A stretch of 64,000 nt of DNA, taken from positions 1 through 64,000 of the forward strand of contig JAADHU010000030.1 in assembly GCA_013151645.1 (NCBI GenBank), given 5' to 3'. The notes under the pieces were generated by a model. The model was not told where the DNA came from. It was given only the letters and a program-made list of their open reading frames with translations, and did no database searches. The position numbers and the translations under genes were made by a program. Source of the DNA: Gammaproteobacteria bacterium (GTDB taxonomy: Bacteria; Pseudomonadota; Gammaproteobacteria; Steroidobacterales; Woeseiaceae). Shown here in pieces: positions 54,135-62,765 of the stretch (position 1 is its first letter; each line of letters begins with the position of its first letter).

Positions 54135-54832
54135 CGCGCCAGCGTTCCTGTGCTGCAGACTCTCTTCATGCTGAGCGTTTCGATACATTCGTATTTGCCA
54201 GCAATCTTCTTAGTGCGCCAGTAATAGTGGCTCAGTGTGATGGGTATCGGAGCAGTTTTCGATGTCACAGTGGTAATGACGCGTAGTTGCTTTCGATCTT
54301 CGGACGTCTCAAATCGATTTACGACCCGCAACCCATCCGCAAATTCGTTGAGCGAGATAAGGCGATTGCCATCCCAGCCGCAGGTCTCCTTGCCGAACGT
54401 GGTGTCTGTGGGTTTCGCAACGCCATCGAAGAAGGCGCACAAGAGCGCGAAGTCATCTTCCCGTTCGACGAGAATTTCATACTCCGTTTGCGAAATCGTC
54501 AGTTCGTCTGTTCTCGTAATAAGTTCGAGCAGTCGAGCAAGCGGCATGAGCTGTGAGACATCTCTTTCCGATGTCGTCAATCCCGCCGGACCGGCGTGAC
54601 CCCGTTTTCTGGCCAACTCGTAATAGGCATTCCGCCATACCTTATTGATATCTTCACTGCGTGCGTAGTCACGAACCCAGAATCCACTGAAGTCAGCGGG
54701 CATTTCGCCCTCGAAGTACTTCGTGTCTTCGATGAGCAGCGGCGCCTCAGTGGCACAACCGCTCAGCGCCAGCCCGGCTGCGAGCAGGAGCGGCGTAAAC
54801 CATCGGTAAATCGGGAAGCTGGACTTGGGCAA
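54131..54832 (-). CDS. Lipoprotein of unknown function, first gene of a coupled pair
   Basis: A signal peptide with lipobox LALSGC is followed by ~205 residues of mixed alpha/beta sequence. FSGFWVRDYARSEDIN begins the mature domain, and an even number of Cys (CAFF, ETCGW, YECIE, RVCST) could form two disulphides. The region ITRTDELTISQTEYEILVERED looks like a strand-helix-strand unit. No family is recognised. It overlaps its partner by 4 bp. The upstream gap contains the GGGTGTCC repeats. Confidence 0.7.
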   Translation of the reverse strand: MPKSSFPIYRWFTPLLLAAGLALSGCATEAPLLIEDTKYFEGEMPADFSGFWVRDYARSEDINKVWRNAYYELARKRGHAGPAGLTTSERDVSQLMPLARLLELITRTDELTISQTEYEILVEREDDFALLCAFFDGVAKPTDTTFGKETCGWDGNRLISLNEFADGLRVVNRFETSEDRKQLRVITTVTSKTAPIPITLSHYYWRTKKIAGKYECIETLSMKRVCSTGTLAR

Positions 54833-54888
54833 GATAGTTGGATTACGTGCTGATGTGGAGTCAATAGATAGAAATTCTACCGCAATTT

Positions 54889-54980
54889 ATGGGTGTCTCC
54901 ATTCTTTCCCCATTCTTTCTTCGAATGATGGGTGTCCCGATTTTTCTTTTTTCACTCCCCGCCGAATGATGGGTGTCCTC
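54889..54980. repeat. Three direct copies of an ATGGGTGTCC-type repeat
   Basis: ATGGGTGTCTCC (54889), GAATGATGGGTGTCCC (from 54923) and GAATGATGGGTGTCCT (from 54964) lie in the same orientation; the last two are spaced 41 bp. Each is followed by a pyrimidine-rich tract (CGATTTTTC, CTCTTTTCGG). The core equals the arms at 27369-27414. They resemble REP-associated repeats; no transposase gene is present. This is part of the 362-bp gap 54833-55194, whose remaining 3' part holds the short ORF at 55067. Confidence 0.6.
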
Positions 54981-55066
54981 TTTTCGGCTTTCTCTTTTCG
55001 GCTTTTTTGTCAGAAAGTGAGCTGATTTCGGCCTGTATCCCGTATGTAGGTGAAAAGGGGATCGAT

Positions 55067-55198
55067 ATGCTCATTAAAGGTGTCGCGAAAATCGTGCCGG
55101 TCGTCACCGCCTGTCCTGCATCGCCGGATCGACGGATAGAGATCTGCTTGTGGAGCGATTACGTTGTCGCGCGTCTGGCAGTACGGACCAATCCGTGA
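55067..55198 (+). CDS. Possible 43-residue ORF translationally coupled to the next gene
   Basis: AAAAGGGG lies 6 bp before the ATG, an excellent ribosome site, and the stop overlaps the GTG start of the next gene (GTGA). The product starts MLIKGVAKIVPVVTACP and has no clear domain; it could be a leader peptide that couples translation rather than a functional protein. The coding evidence is the ribosome site and overlap only. Confidence 0.35.
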   Translation: MLIKGVAKIVPVVTACPASPDRRIEICLWSDYVVARLAVRTNP

Positions 55199-56148
55199 CG
55201 CCCTGGAAGCTAATTCTGGTGCTTATGCTCATTGAGCCCGTGACGAGCTACGCAGCCAACGAATGTCGTATTCAATTCGGTTATCTGGCGGATCAAGGAG
55301 ACTCCGGCAGGAGCTTTTCTGCATTTCAACGTATCGACATGGGTGCAACCGTAGAAATCACCCGGTCAGGCGTTATCTGGATGAGAAATCTGCGTCCACA
55401 TGCTGTGCGCTTCGAGGTGAAGCTGCCAACAGGTGTCGACCAACTCGTGCTTCTGGAAGATGAGCGTGATCCGCGCACAGATGGCTACCGTAACCCGATA
55501 GCCTTGTTACGGGCGACTTGCCTGCCGCCGACAGCCCGGCAAGCGCGGGCCCGAACCCTGCTACGACCAGCCGTGCAATCGGGGCGGGTTCCCGGTATCG
55601 ATCTTCAACCCATCACAGGCGCAAGATCGACACGCCGTCTGAGCGCTGTCTATTCTGTCCACAGTACTAATACGACCACCGGTGTTGTTAAGGATCGGGG
55701 GGGACGTGTGGCGATCAATGCGTTCGTCCGCGTAGCGCCGTCAACGCTGTGCGGTGCGCTGCGCGCACCTGGCACCCTGGGTAACGCGAATCGCGTTTCG
55801 CCTGGCTTGTCCGTGGTTCTCGAAGACTATCGGTGGGGAGCAGTGGCCAGCGGAGGGCGTCTGCAAGAACCATTCAGTGTGCAATTGATCAGGGGTGGCA
55901 GGGTCATCGATGAACGTTTCGTTAGCCCGGCCCAGCTAGACCGAACCGGACGCGTCGAGTTTTCGACGCCTAGAAAACAACGAAATGTCAGGGTACACCG
56001 AGTCGGTCGCGACGCCAGAAGCTGCTGGACGCTCGATGCACTCGCCGTCGATACGCGTGACAACGGAATTACCGTTCGCGTTGATGCAGGCAATCGGATT
56101 GCCGAGTCGATCGAAGCCAATAACGAACTCTCCTACATCTCGCCGTGA
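55195..56148 (+). CDS. Exported protein with CARDB-like C-terminus
   Basis: GTG at 55195 is preferred because it opens a signal peptide (LILVLMLIEPVTSYA-A) and overlaps the upstream short ORF stop (GTGA); a GTG at 55150 gives a longer, less plausible leader. The mature 300 residues are beta-rich with many Arg and four Cys (CRI, CLP, CGA, SCW). The last ~60 residues resemble a CARDB cell-adhesion domain: VRVDAGNRIAESIEANNEL. The protein is probably extracellular. It lies 86 bp before the lipase gene on the same strand. No enzymatic motif is visible. It may be an adaptor or carrier for the lipolytic products downstream, which is inference. Confidence 0.65.
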   Translation: MTPWKLILVLMLIEPVTSYAANECRIQFGYLADQGDSGRSFSAFQRIDMGATVEITRSGVIWMRNLRPHAVRFEVKLPTGVDQLVLLEDERDPRTDGYRNPIALLRATCLPPTARQARARTLLRPAVQSGRVPGIDLQPITGARSTRRLSAVYSVHSTNTTTGVVKDRGGRVAINAFVRVAPSTLCGALRAPGTLGNANRVSPGLSVVLEDYRWGAVASGGRLQEPFSVQLIRGGRVIDERFVSPAQLDRTGRVEFSTPRKQRNVRVHRVGRDARSCWTLDALAVDTRDNGITVRVDAGNRIAESIEANNELSYISP

Positions 56149-56233
56149 ATAGCGGGCATCGAAACCTGCGGGAACACTCGTGCCACATTCCGGTTAGAAC
56201 GATAGGACCGAAAAAACTTTAAGGGGTTTATGT

Positions 56234-57970
56234 ATGGAAAACCGAATTGCATCAATCACGTTCGTTTTCTCCGCATCGGTCGCAGCTCTGTTGACGTTCG
56301 CGACACCGTCTCAGGCGGCCGATTCACTGACAGTAATCGACGCCGTACGCGGCCAGACGCTTTCGTTACAACTTGACGGAAAGGAGTATGCGAAACTGCG
56401 ATCGGTCACGATGATCGAGCGCGTCAAACCGGCCGACCGCAAGACGCCGCAAAAACAGCCGCCGCGCAAGAGCGGGCGTGCCATTGCTGCTCGACTCGGA
56501 CCGAATCGGCAATCTTCCAGGTGGCTATCGATCAGGTTGCCAAAAAACCTGCCTTTGGGTGACTACCTGCTTACCGCGAAGTCTGCAGGCAAATCGGCCA
56601 GACGTCTGCCGGTGGTGATTCGTGTACGGGCTTCCGCTCGTGGCATGAGAACCCGCGTTCTGCAAAGTCGGAGAGATCTCACAAGTCCGAAGCGGTCAAC
56701 GTATATTCCGGCAACTACTCGCATCAGTGAGGTTCAAACGTTCCAGCGCTTGTCCGTACCATCGCCCAGGCGAAACGACATGCAGACGATCGGCACGGTT
56801 GCAACAATAAGCCTGATCATATCGCCGGCGTACGTGACGAGTTTCTCACCATCCACTGAGGGTCTGGCGGGCGGCTCGTTGACGATCAATGGTGTCGGAC
56901 TTCCAACCTACGGCTCCCTGTTGTTGCTGGGCGATAGCCCGCTGATGACGACCGAAGTTACTTCAACACGAATTACGGCGGTCCTGCCGAATCGGGCAAT
57001 GACCGGTCCGCTACGGTTGAGCTACTCCGGTGGAGAGAACGTCATCCGGCTGGCGGAACAATTCAGGGTGATTGAGACGGAAGCGGCTGTCAGCAAAAAA
57101 TTCGATGCGTTCGTCGCGACATCAACGGCTGGCGATCACTACTGGAATGCACATCTTCTCGCATTGCTTTCGCAGGCGAGTTACCCCGGTGTGGTTTCCC
57201 CTTCGCCGATCAACGAGGCGTTACTCGACTCTAAACTCGACGAGTGGGGGGTGGAATTCGTCGAGTGGATTGATGAAGAGACGAGCATTGTCAGTGCCGG
57301 CTCCGGATCGACGCAGGCAATCATTGCCCGCACCGACGATGCGTTGTTTGTCGCTTTTCGCGGATCCACGATTACGGCGGAAGACCTTGGCCAGGACTGG
57401 ATTGATAATGACCTGGATTTGACTCCTCGTCCGATGTTCCAGTGGAAGAAGGGCATGATTCTTCACGACGGGTTTTACGATGCGGCACAAATCAGTTTCG
57501 ATGCCGTCACCACGGCCATCAGGAATTATCGAGGCCAGCGCAAACTTTGGCTGACCGGGCACAGCCTGGGTGGTGCCGTAGCATTTATTACCGCATTTCA
57601 CCTCGAGAAAGACGAAAGCATCGTCGTCGATGGTGTGCATACTTTTGGCGCACCGCCAGTCGGAAACAATATCTGGAAACTCGAATACGAGAATCGCATC
57701 CAGAATACCCATCGCTGGAACATCGCCGCCGATCCGCTGCCCGCAATCTTGCTTTTGCCGCTTTTGCCGGACTCTCTGCAGCCCTTTCATCACGTTGGCT
57801 TCGCAAACAATCTGTTTCCAGGCAGCACGGACATAGATGGCCCGAACCTTCGATACCCGCTCAACACCCCTCCGACTACATTCATTCAAAACGTAACGGT
57901 TGATCACATGGGGTATTGGTGCCGAATGTCGTCGGAGGCAAATGCCGAACCACCGGCTCCGGGCTGTTGA
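56234..57970 (+). CDS. Secreted class 3 lipase with IPT/TIG domain
   Basis: AAGGGG lies 7 bp before the ATG. A signal peptide (FVFSASVAALLTFATPSQA) and a basic Arg/Lys/Pro-rich region (~residues 60-180) precede an IPT/TIG-type Ig domain (~200-275; VTSFSPSTEGLAGGSLTINGVG). The lipase domain (~290-578) has the nucleophile in GHSLGGA (Ser444), the likely acid in AADPLP (Asp500) and the base in DHMGYW (His558). This is the Lipase_3 triad; FVAFRGS upstream is its oxyanion-side motif. Family members hydrolyse acylglycerols or phospholipids outside the cell. The stop codon region reads GGGCTGTTGAAAAACC, similar to one arm of the hairpin repeats. The PLC-like gene follows after 46 bp. Confidence 0.9.
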   Translation: MENRIASITFVFSASVAALLTFATPSQAADSLTVIDAVRGQTLSLQLDGKEYAKLRSVTMIERVKPADRKTPQKQPPRKSGRAIAARLGPNRQSSRWLSIRLPKNLPLGDYLLTAKSAGKSARRLPVVIRVRASARGMRTRVLQSRRDLTSPKRSTYIPATTRISEVQTFQRLSVPSPRRNDMQTIGTVATISLIISPAYVTSFSPSTEGLAGGSLTINGVGLPTYGSLLLLGDSPLMTTEVTSTRITAVLPNRAMTGPLRLSYSGGENVIRLAEQFRVIETEAAVSKKFDAFVATSTAGDHYWNAHLLALLSQASYPGVVSPSPINEALLDSKLDEWGVEFVEWIDEETSIVSAGSGSTQAIIARTDDALFVAFRGSTITAEDLGQDWIDNDLDLTPRPMFQWKKGMILHDGFYDAAQISFDAVTTAIRNYRGQRKLWLTGHSLGGAVAFITAFHLEKDESIVVDGVHTFGAPPVGNNIWKLEYENRIQNTHRWNIAADPLPAILLLPLLPDSLQPFHHVGFANNLFPGSTDIDGPNLRYPLNTPPTTFIQNVTVDHMGYWCRMSSEANAEPPAPGC

Positions 57971-58016
57971 AAAACCTGTCTCGCAATAACGACTCGAAAT
58001 AGAGGAGAACTCAACC

Positions 58017-60947
58017 ATGCGAATATTGACAGTTGCCATGACCGTGCTGTGGATCACCTTTTCGCCGACCGCGAATGCCTTTAAGGTCGACACTCACACC
58101 TGGCTGGCGGAAGAGATCTGGCAGGAGATCAGGGACACGAACGAAGTCTGCCTGGGGCTTCTTCCCGACAAGGCCCTGATTTCAGTGCCAGTCCCCCGTG
58201 ATATTCGAGATGCCGTACTGAACTTCAAGAACGCGTTTATCGCCGGCACGCTCGGCCCGGACGTATATCCGGATATGGTTGCAGGGCAAATGACAACGCA
58301 CCCGGGCCTGACGCTGAAATACGACGGGGATTCAGTGCACACCAGTGTGTTGTCGATTCTGGAAACCGTCGGTGGATCGTTTCTGGACGAAACGAAACCC
58401 GGCTGGCAAACCGACGATTGGCTGAAGCATGTGCGCGACGAAGCGCTACGCGTCAAACGCGCAAAGCGTGGGCAACCTACTGCGGAACTCGCGTTCGCCT
58501 ACGGTTACATGCTGCATGCGGCGATGGATACCTGGGCGCATTCATACGTGAACAGCTATTCCGGTGACATCTTCAGTATTGGCGCCAATCAACAGTCGGC
58601 GGCACGCCACGTGGTGCTTGAGGGCTACATCAATCACCTGCACGAATCGTTCTACGAAAAAAGGATCGACAAAGGTTCGTCAAAACAGCAAACACGCCAG
58701 CAACAGTTATGCGGGGCGGCCCGGGCGAATCGGGACAAGGCCGGTAGCCAACCGCTAAGGAGCCCCGCACGAAAACCGGCTAGCCAGAAGCGGAGCGAAC
58801 GCCCACAGCCGGCGAAAAGAGAGCAGGTCGCGAGCAGCAAGAAGCAACCTCGCAGCACTGAAACAAGAAAACCCCAGCGACCCGCAAGCAGCAAGCGGCA
58901 ATCCGGGACTGCACAGCGGGAAAAGCGGGCCGCATCAACGCCCGTGGCAGCTGCAATTAACTTCGTCACGCCCGGAACGGACCGACTGACCGAACTCCGG
59001 GCACCAACGGAGTTCGTTCGCCGTACGCTGATATTAAACAGAAGTGCAGCTACCCAGTACGCGCGGGAAAAGGGTGCGTTGCATGTGTGGGCGATGTGGT
59101 TCTGGTGGGAGTATTCGAAGCAGGTCTCTGACGAAATTCGTCAAACCAGAACAACATTCGATAACCGGATTGACGAATGGGTTCAGGCGATCATCGACAA
59201 CAACCCGCTCATTGTTGCGGCAGAAATTGCCGAACGCCAGGCAGAAACGGCATGGATCGCGGCGGACGCCGAAGTGACTCGTGTGAACGGTCTGCTGCAG
59301 GATGCCGAGGTCGCTTCGAACATCGCTCGAAGTGCGCTGCTGACCGCGATTCAGCAGAATCCGATTCTCAACAGTGCACTCGCCCTGGCGGACGGCGTGA
59401 TTGCGCAAGTCTATGAGAATATTGGTTTCGTCGGTGGCGAACCGTTAAGTCTGAAGAACGCATACGTTGCCGCGCTCGGGAGCGTGTCGAAATATCAACT
59501 CGATCTGAAACCGCTGCAGTTGAACTTGACCGCGGCCAGGGCAGCCTGGGACGTGGCGATCGCCGGCGTCTCGGCGGCCGCCAATAACAGCGGAGCGGCC
59601 GTCGGGTCGCAAGTCCGGGCATCGCTGAAATTCGGCCTGAGCCAGGCGTGGAAACCACTCGACCGACTTACCGTCGACTGGACCCGGAATATCGAGCTCG
59701 GCGTGGATGCTTACGTGCGCGCATCGGAAGAAACCATTCGCGAGATCATCCGGCCCAAAGGCAGTCGCTTCGGACCGAACCCTGACCCAACCTGGCCGAT
59801 GAAGGAGTGGGCCATGTGCTGGGGGCCGGTTTTTGGTGTTGGCGGAAGTGTTGCGCCGCAAGCTGCACGACTTTGCGGTCAGTCGGCCAATGCCTTCAAT
59901 GAGGCAACGACCAAACTTCAGACAATGGTGAACGATGCCTTTATTCCACAGTTTCTGAAAGATCAGATCGACGCGCTGAACAACAGAATCAAGGATGAAG
60001 TTTTGATCGCGATGCCCAAGGTCGGGCAGCTGGTTGCAACAATCATTGACGAACCGTCAGTCGCGGCCAGCGCCACACTGGTTGCGCGATTGTGGGATTC
60101 GGAGGTCAGTCTGGACGATGTCATTCGGGAATACAGTTTCGACGAGTCGGCGCGCAACCTGCCGATCTTTAAGCCGGGGCGTTCCGCGAATGCCTCGGAG
60201 ATCCGCGCCGCACTTGTTCGTGACGGGTTGCCGATCGGACAGTCGGCGCCTGCCACCTATGAGCAAATGCTGGCGTTTGCACCGATTCACAATGCGGTGA
60301 TGCTTTCCAAGCTGACCTTGCTGGATGCCGATGCATTGAACGGCATGGTGAAGGCTTTGGGAGAGACAGACACGATTTACACGAACGGGCCTTTTGGCGG
60401 TGCACCTCTCTACATGAAGTCCAGAAGGGGCGGTGAGGTTCTGATTGGCGCGATACGCGATATTGACGGGAACCATCAATGGCTGCCTGTTTCCCCGGAC
60501 CTTCCTCGCAACCGCTACAACGTTCGCGATCCTCGTATCACCGAACAAAAATGCCGGCGCTTTGGCTACCCTGCCGGGAAAAACTATCCGATCTTCGAGC
60601 GCAGCTTCTGGACATTCGAACCACCACCGTCGTATGTGGACTGCAGGCGGTTCGAGGACTACGCAATTTATCAACGGGCAAGCGGCATCAAAGGAGGGTT
60701 TCGTTTGTGGCAGGACAAGAATCTGCGAGCGACGATTTTCAACAAAATATTCAAGGGGCCACTAAGTCAGGGCATCTGCGACAGATTAATCCGTCAGAGG
60801 AAACGCGACCTCGCCAAACAGCACGGTTGCAACAACCCCGCGGAACGGTACCCCGCAGTTCGGGAAGACAAGAAAGATTTGAAACCTCAGCAATCACGCC
60901 CGCGAGGAAAAAAACCTCGCGGCAACCGCGTCAATAGGAGATCCTGA
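58017..60947 (+). CDS. Zn-dependent phospholipase C-like secreted protein with cationic insert
   Basis: A signal peptide (ending NANA-F) is followed by DTHTW, GTLGPDVYPDM and AFAYGYMLHAAMDTWAHSYVN (residues ~160-182). This His/Asp pattern is that of bacterial zinc-dependent phospholipases C (Bacillus/Clostridium type). Residues ~221-314 are a low-complexity stretch rich in Arg, Lys, Gln, Ser and Pro. The remaining ~650 residues are mostly helical and unlike any phospholipase C I know. At 976 residues the protein is roughly three times the length of classical PLCs. The C-terminal 40 residues are again basic. TGATG overlap couples it to the next gene. Zinc-dependent hydrolysis of phospholipids is inferred from the N-terminal motifs only. 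Confidence 0.72.
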   Translation: MRILTVAMTVLWITFSPTANAFKVDTHTWLAEEIWQEIRDTNEVCLGLLPDKALISVPVPRDIRDAVLNFKNAFIAGTLGPDVYPDMVAGQMTTHPGLTLKYDGDSVHTSVLSILETVGGSFLDETKPGWQTDDWLKHVRDEALRVKRAKRGQPTAELAFAYGYMLHAAMDTWAHSYVNSYSGDIFSIGANQQSAARHVVLEGYINHLHESFYEKRIDKGSSKQQTRQQQLCGAARANRDKAGSQPLRSPARKPASQKRSERPQPAKREQVASSKKQPRSTETRKPQRPASSKRQSGTAQREKRAASTPVAAAINFVTPGTDRLTELRAPTEFVRRTLILNRSAATQYAREKGALHVWAMWFWWEYSKQVSDEIRQTRTTFDNRIDEWVQAIIDNNPLIVAAEIAERQAETAWIAADAEVTRVNGLLQDAEVASNIARSALLTAIQQNPILNSALALADGVIAQVYENIGFVGGEPLSLKNAYVAALGSVSKYQLDLKPLQLNLTAARAAWDVAIAGVSAAANNSGAAVGSQVRASLKFGLSQAWKPLDRLTVDWTRNIELGVDAYVRASEETIREIIRPKGSRFGPNPDPTWPMKEWAMCWGPVFGVGGSVAPQAARLCGQSANAFNEATTKLQTMVNDAFIPQFLKDQIDALNNRIKDEVLIAMPKVGQLVATIIDEPSVAASATLVARLWDSEVSLDDVIREYSFDESARNLPIFKPGRSANASEIRAALVRDGLPIGQSAPATYEQMLAFAPIHNAVMLSKLTLLDADALNGMVKALGETDTIYTNGPFGGAPLYMKSRRGGEVLIGAIRDIDGNHQWLPVSPDLPRNRYNVRDPRITEQKCRRFGYPAGKNYPIFERSFWTFEPPPSYVDCRRFEDYAIYQRASGIKGGFRLWQDKNLRATIFNKIFKGPLSQGICDRLIRQRKRDLAKQHGCNNPAERYPAVREDKKDLKPQQSRPRGKKPRGNRVNRRS

Positions 60948-62626
60948 TGTACGCAAGAACTATCGTTGCAACCATCCTGCTATGGAGTGCAAACCAGAGC
61001 TTTGCCGCCGATCCTTTGTTGTTGGACACCAGTGTCGTCCCGCCAAGAGTCTTGGGCTGTAGCGTGCCATTTCCGCTGAACGACACATTCGGCCAGTGTG
61101 TCTTGAGTGAAGGATATTCCCAGGGTCAGGCCGCTGCAGCAACGGCCGCTACTGCGCTCAATAACACCATTGGCGAGCTTCGGGATGATATCGAAAGCCT
61201 GAACAACAAAAACGACGAGATGTTGGCGGAGTTCGTCCGCCTGAACCTGGTTAACCCGTCGCAACTGCAGAACCTGCAGTTGCCGCAATTGGCAGCGCTT
61301 GTTGCGGACTACTACTCGCAAACCGTAGTCAATCCATTTGCCGCCGCTTTAAACCTGGTGCCGATGGAGACACTCAATAGCTGTCTGCTTGGCAAAGGCA
61401 CCAGTATTTCAGCATTGCTTAACGGCGCCGCAACCGATCCGGTCGCGTTCGGCAGAGATACACTCGTCGATATGTGGGCCACAGGGATTGGCTCTGTGCA
61501 GACACTGGTTGGTGACCCTACTCAATTCGGGAACGCAAAGGGTCGCCCAATGAACACACGCCGATTGATCAGGCGGGCCGACAGCATCACAGGCCGCCTG
61601 GCCGCCCAGAGCCCCGTGACCGCGTGCCTGTGGTCGTTGTCAGGACCGTCCCGGAATCAAATTAGACAGGTTGCGATTCAAATCGAACCGCAGATCAGAG
61701 CGCAGTACCAAGCGGCGATCGACGATGTCGTAAAGCCGGCGGTCAACCGGGCGATGGTCGAGTTGCTTGCACCGATGATCCGGGAGTTCCGGGCCAGGAG
61801 TAGCTCTGCCGTGCGGCAAGGGCGCAAGCAGGCGGCACGTAGCGGCGGTGCGGCTGTTCGCGGTGCGGCGCGTCTTGCGGCTGCTCAGGTCCCGGAGTAC
61901 GCGAGGAATATCGTACTAAGCGTCGCGCAGGACTACATTCTCAACTCCAGGAGAATGCAGGAAATAAAGTCGGAGATCGAACTTCTGGCCAGCGCCGTAA
62001 GTCGAGGCGACCAGTCCCGCGCAAGAACTCAACTCGCTAACGTAGAAAGACAGATGCGTGCGCTGACGACTTTTAGTGACAAGGCGGCAGTAGAGGTCGC
62101 GATAGAAACCATGCGCCGCTATGGGCACGCGTTGATTGACGCTAACGGAAAAGAAATTGTCGACAAGGGATTCACCGCAGTCCAGGCGGTCAAAAATCTG
62201 ATCATAAACGTGGTAACAGGGGCTGTGTCCCTGGCCTGGCAACCCGCCAGCGCTATCGGTGAAAGTGTTTCCGGAACAATAGGGCTCCTGTTGGATGTAA
62301 GCCAACCAGCGATGAGAATTGCCATGATAGCGCTCGCACATTCCTCGTTGGACGGGGTGATGGAGCAGGCTAAACAAGCGATTCGATCAGGCAATGCGCC
62401 AAGCGACTACGCGACCCAGGGCGGGCCGTTTGCACCGCTGCTGCGGGAGTTTCCGACGGAGAAAGAGCTCTTGGCCTACGTGTCGCCTGAATTCGAGCGC
62501 ATCAGGAAAGATCTCTTTGCCTATCACAGCGCAGTATTGAATCTGAGTCGCGCGGCAGTGAACCCAAAGACAAAAGAGGATGTGCGCACTCCCCGAAAAG
62601 GCGCACCGAGACCAGGTCGCAAGTAA
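60947..62626 (+). CDS. Exported helical protein of unknown function
   Basis: The TGATG overlap and TAGGAG upstream fix the start at 60947. A signal peptide (ATILLWSANQSFAA) precedes ~540 residues that are almost wholly helical, with Ala-rich heptads and a likely coiled coil near residues 60-100. Basic stretches (RQGRKQAARSGG) lie near residue 290, and the C-terminus is Lys/Arg/Pro-rich. No family is recognised. It is translated directly after the phospholipase-like gene, so the two proteins probably act together; a chaperone, pore or carrier role is possible but not shown. Confidence 0.72.
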   Translation: MYARTIVATILLWSANQSFAADPLLLDTSVVPPRVLGCSVPFPLNDTFGQCVLSEGYSQGQAAAATAATALNNTIGELRDDIESLNNKNDEMLAEFVRLNLVNPSQLQNLQLPQLAALVADYYSQTVVNPFAAALNLVPMETLNSCLLGKGTSISALLNGAATDPVAFGRDTLVDMWATGIGSVQTLVGDPTQFGNAKGRPMNTRRLIRRADSITGRLAAQSPVTACLWSLSGPSRNQIRQVAIQIEPQIRAQYQAAIDDVVKPAVNRAMVELLAPMIREFRARSSSAVRQGRKQAARSGGAAVRGAARLAAAQVPEYARNIVLSVAQDYILNSRRMQEIKSEIELLASAVSRGDQSRARTQLANVERQMRALTTFSDKAAVEVAIETMRRYGHALIDANGKEIVDKGFTAVQAVKNLIINVVTGAVSLAWQPASAIGESVSGTIGLLLDVSQPAMRIAMIALAHSSLDGVMEQAKQAIRSGNAPSDYATQGGPFAPLLREFPTEKELLAYVSPEFERIRKDLFAYHSAVLNLSRAAVNPKTKEDVRTPRKGAPRPGRK

Positions 62627-62765
62627 GTGGCTTGTCAGGATGCAGGCAGGCGCATTTCAATACGAGTTCGCTGGTTTTACGAACCCACCGGGTTTATCGA
62701 CTTTTCAGTCGGAGTCTGCCGACGGGAGATCGTTTCGGAATGTGAGAAGACAGAAGGAGAAAAAC

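Noticed and set aside
57221-58093. 290-residue minus-strand frame
   Set aside because: Antisense to the lipase domain with its intact Ser-Asp-His triad.
62580-62765. Upstream extension of the barrel protein
   Set aside because: The extension lies in the end of the preceding gene, and a strong ribosome site with a signal peptide exists at 62766.
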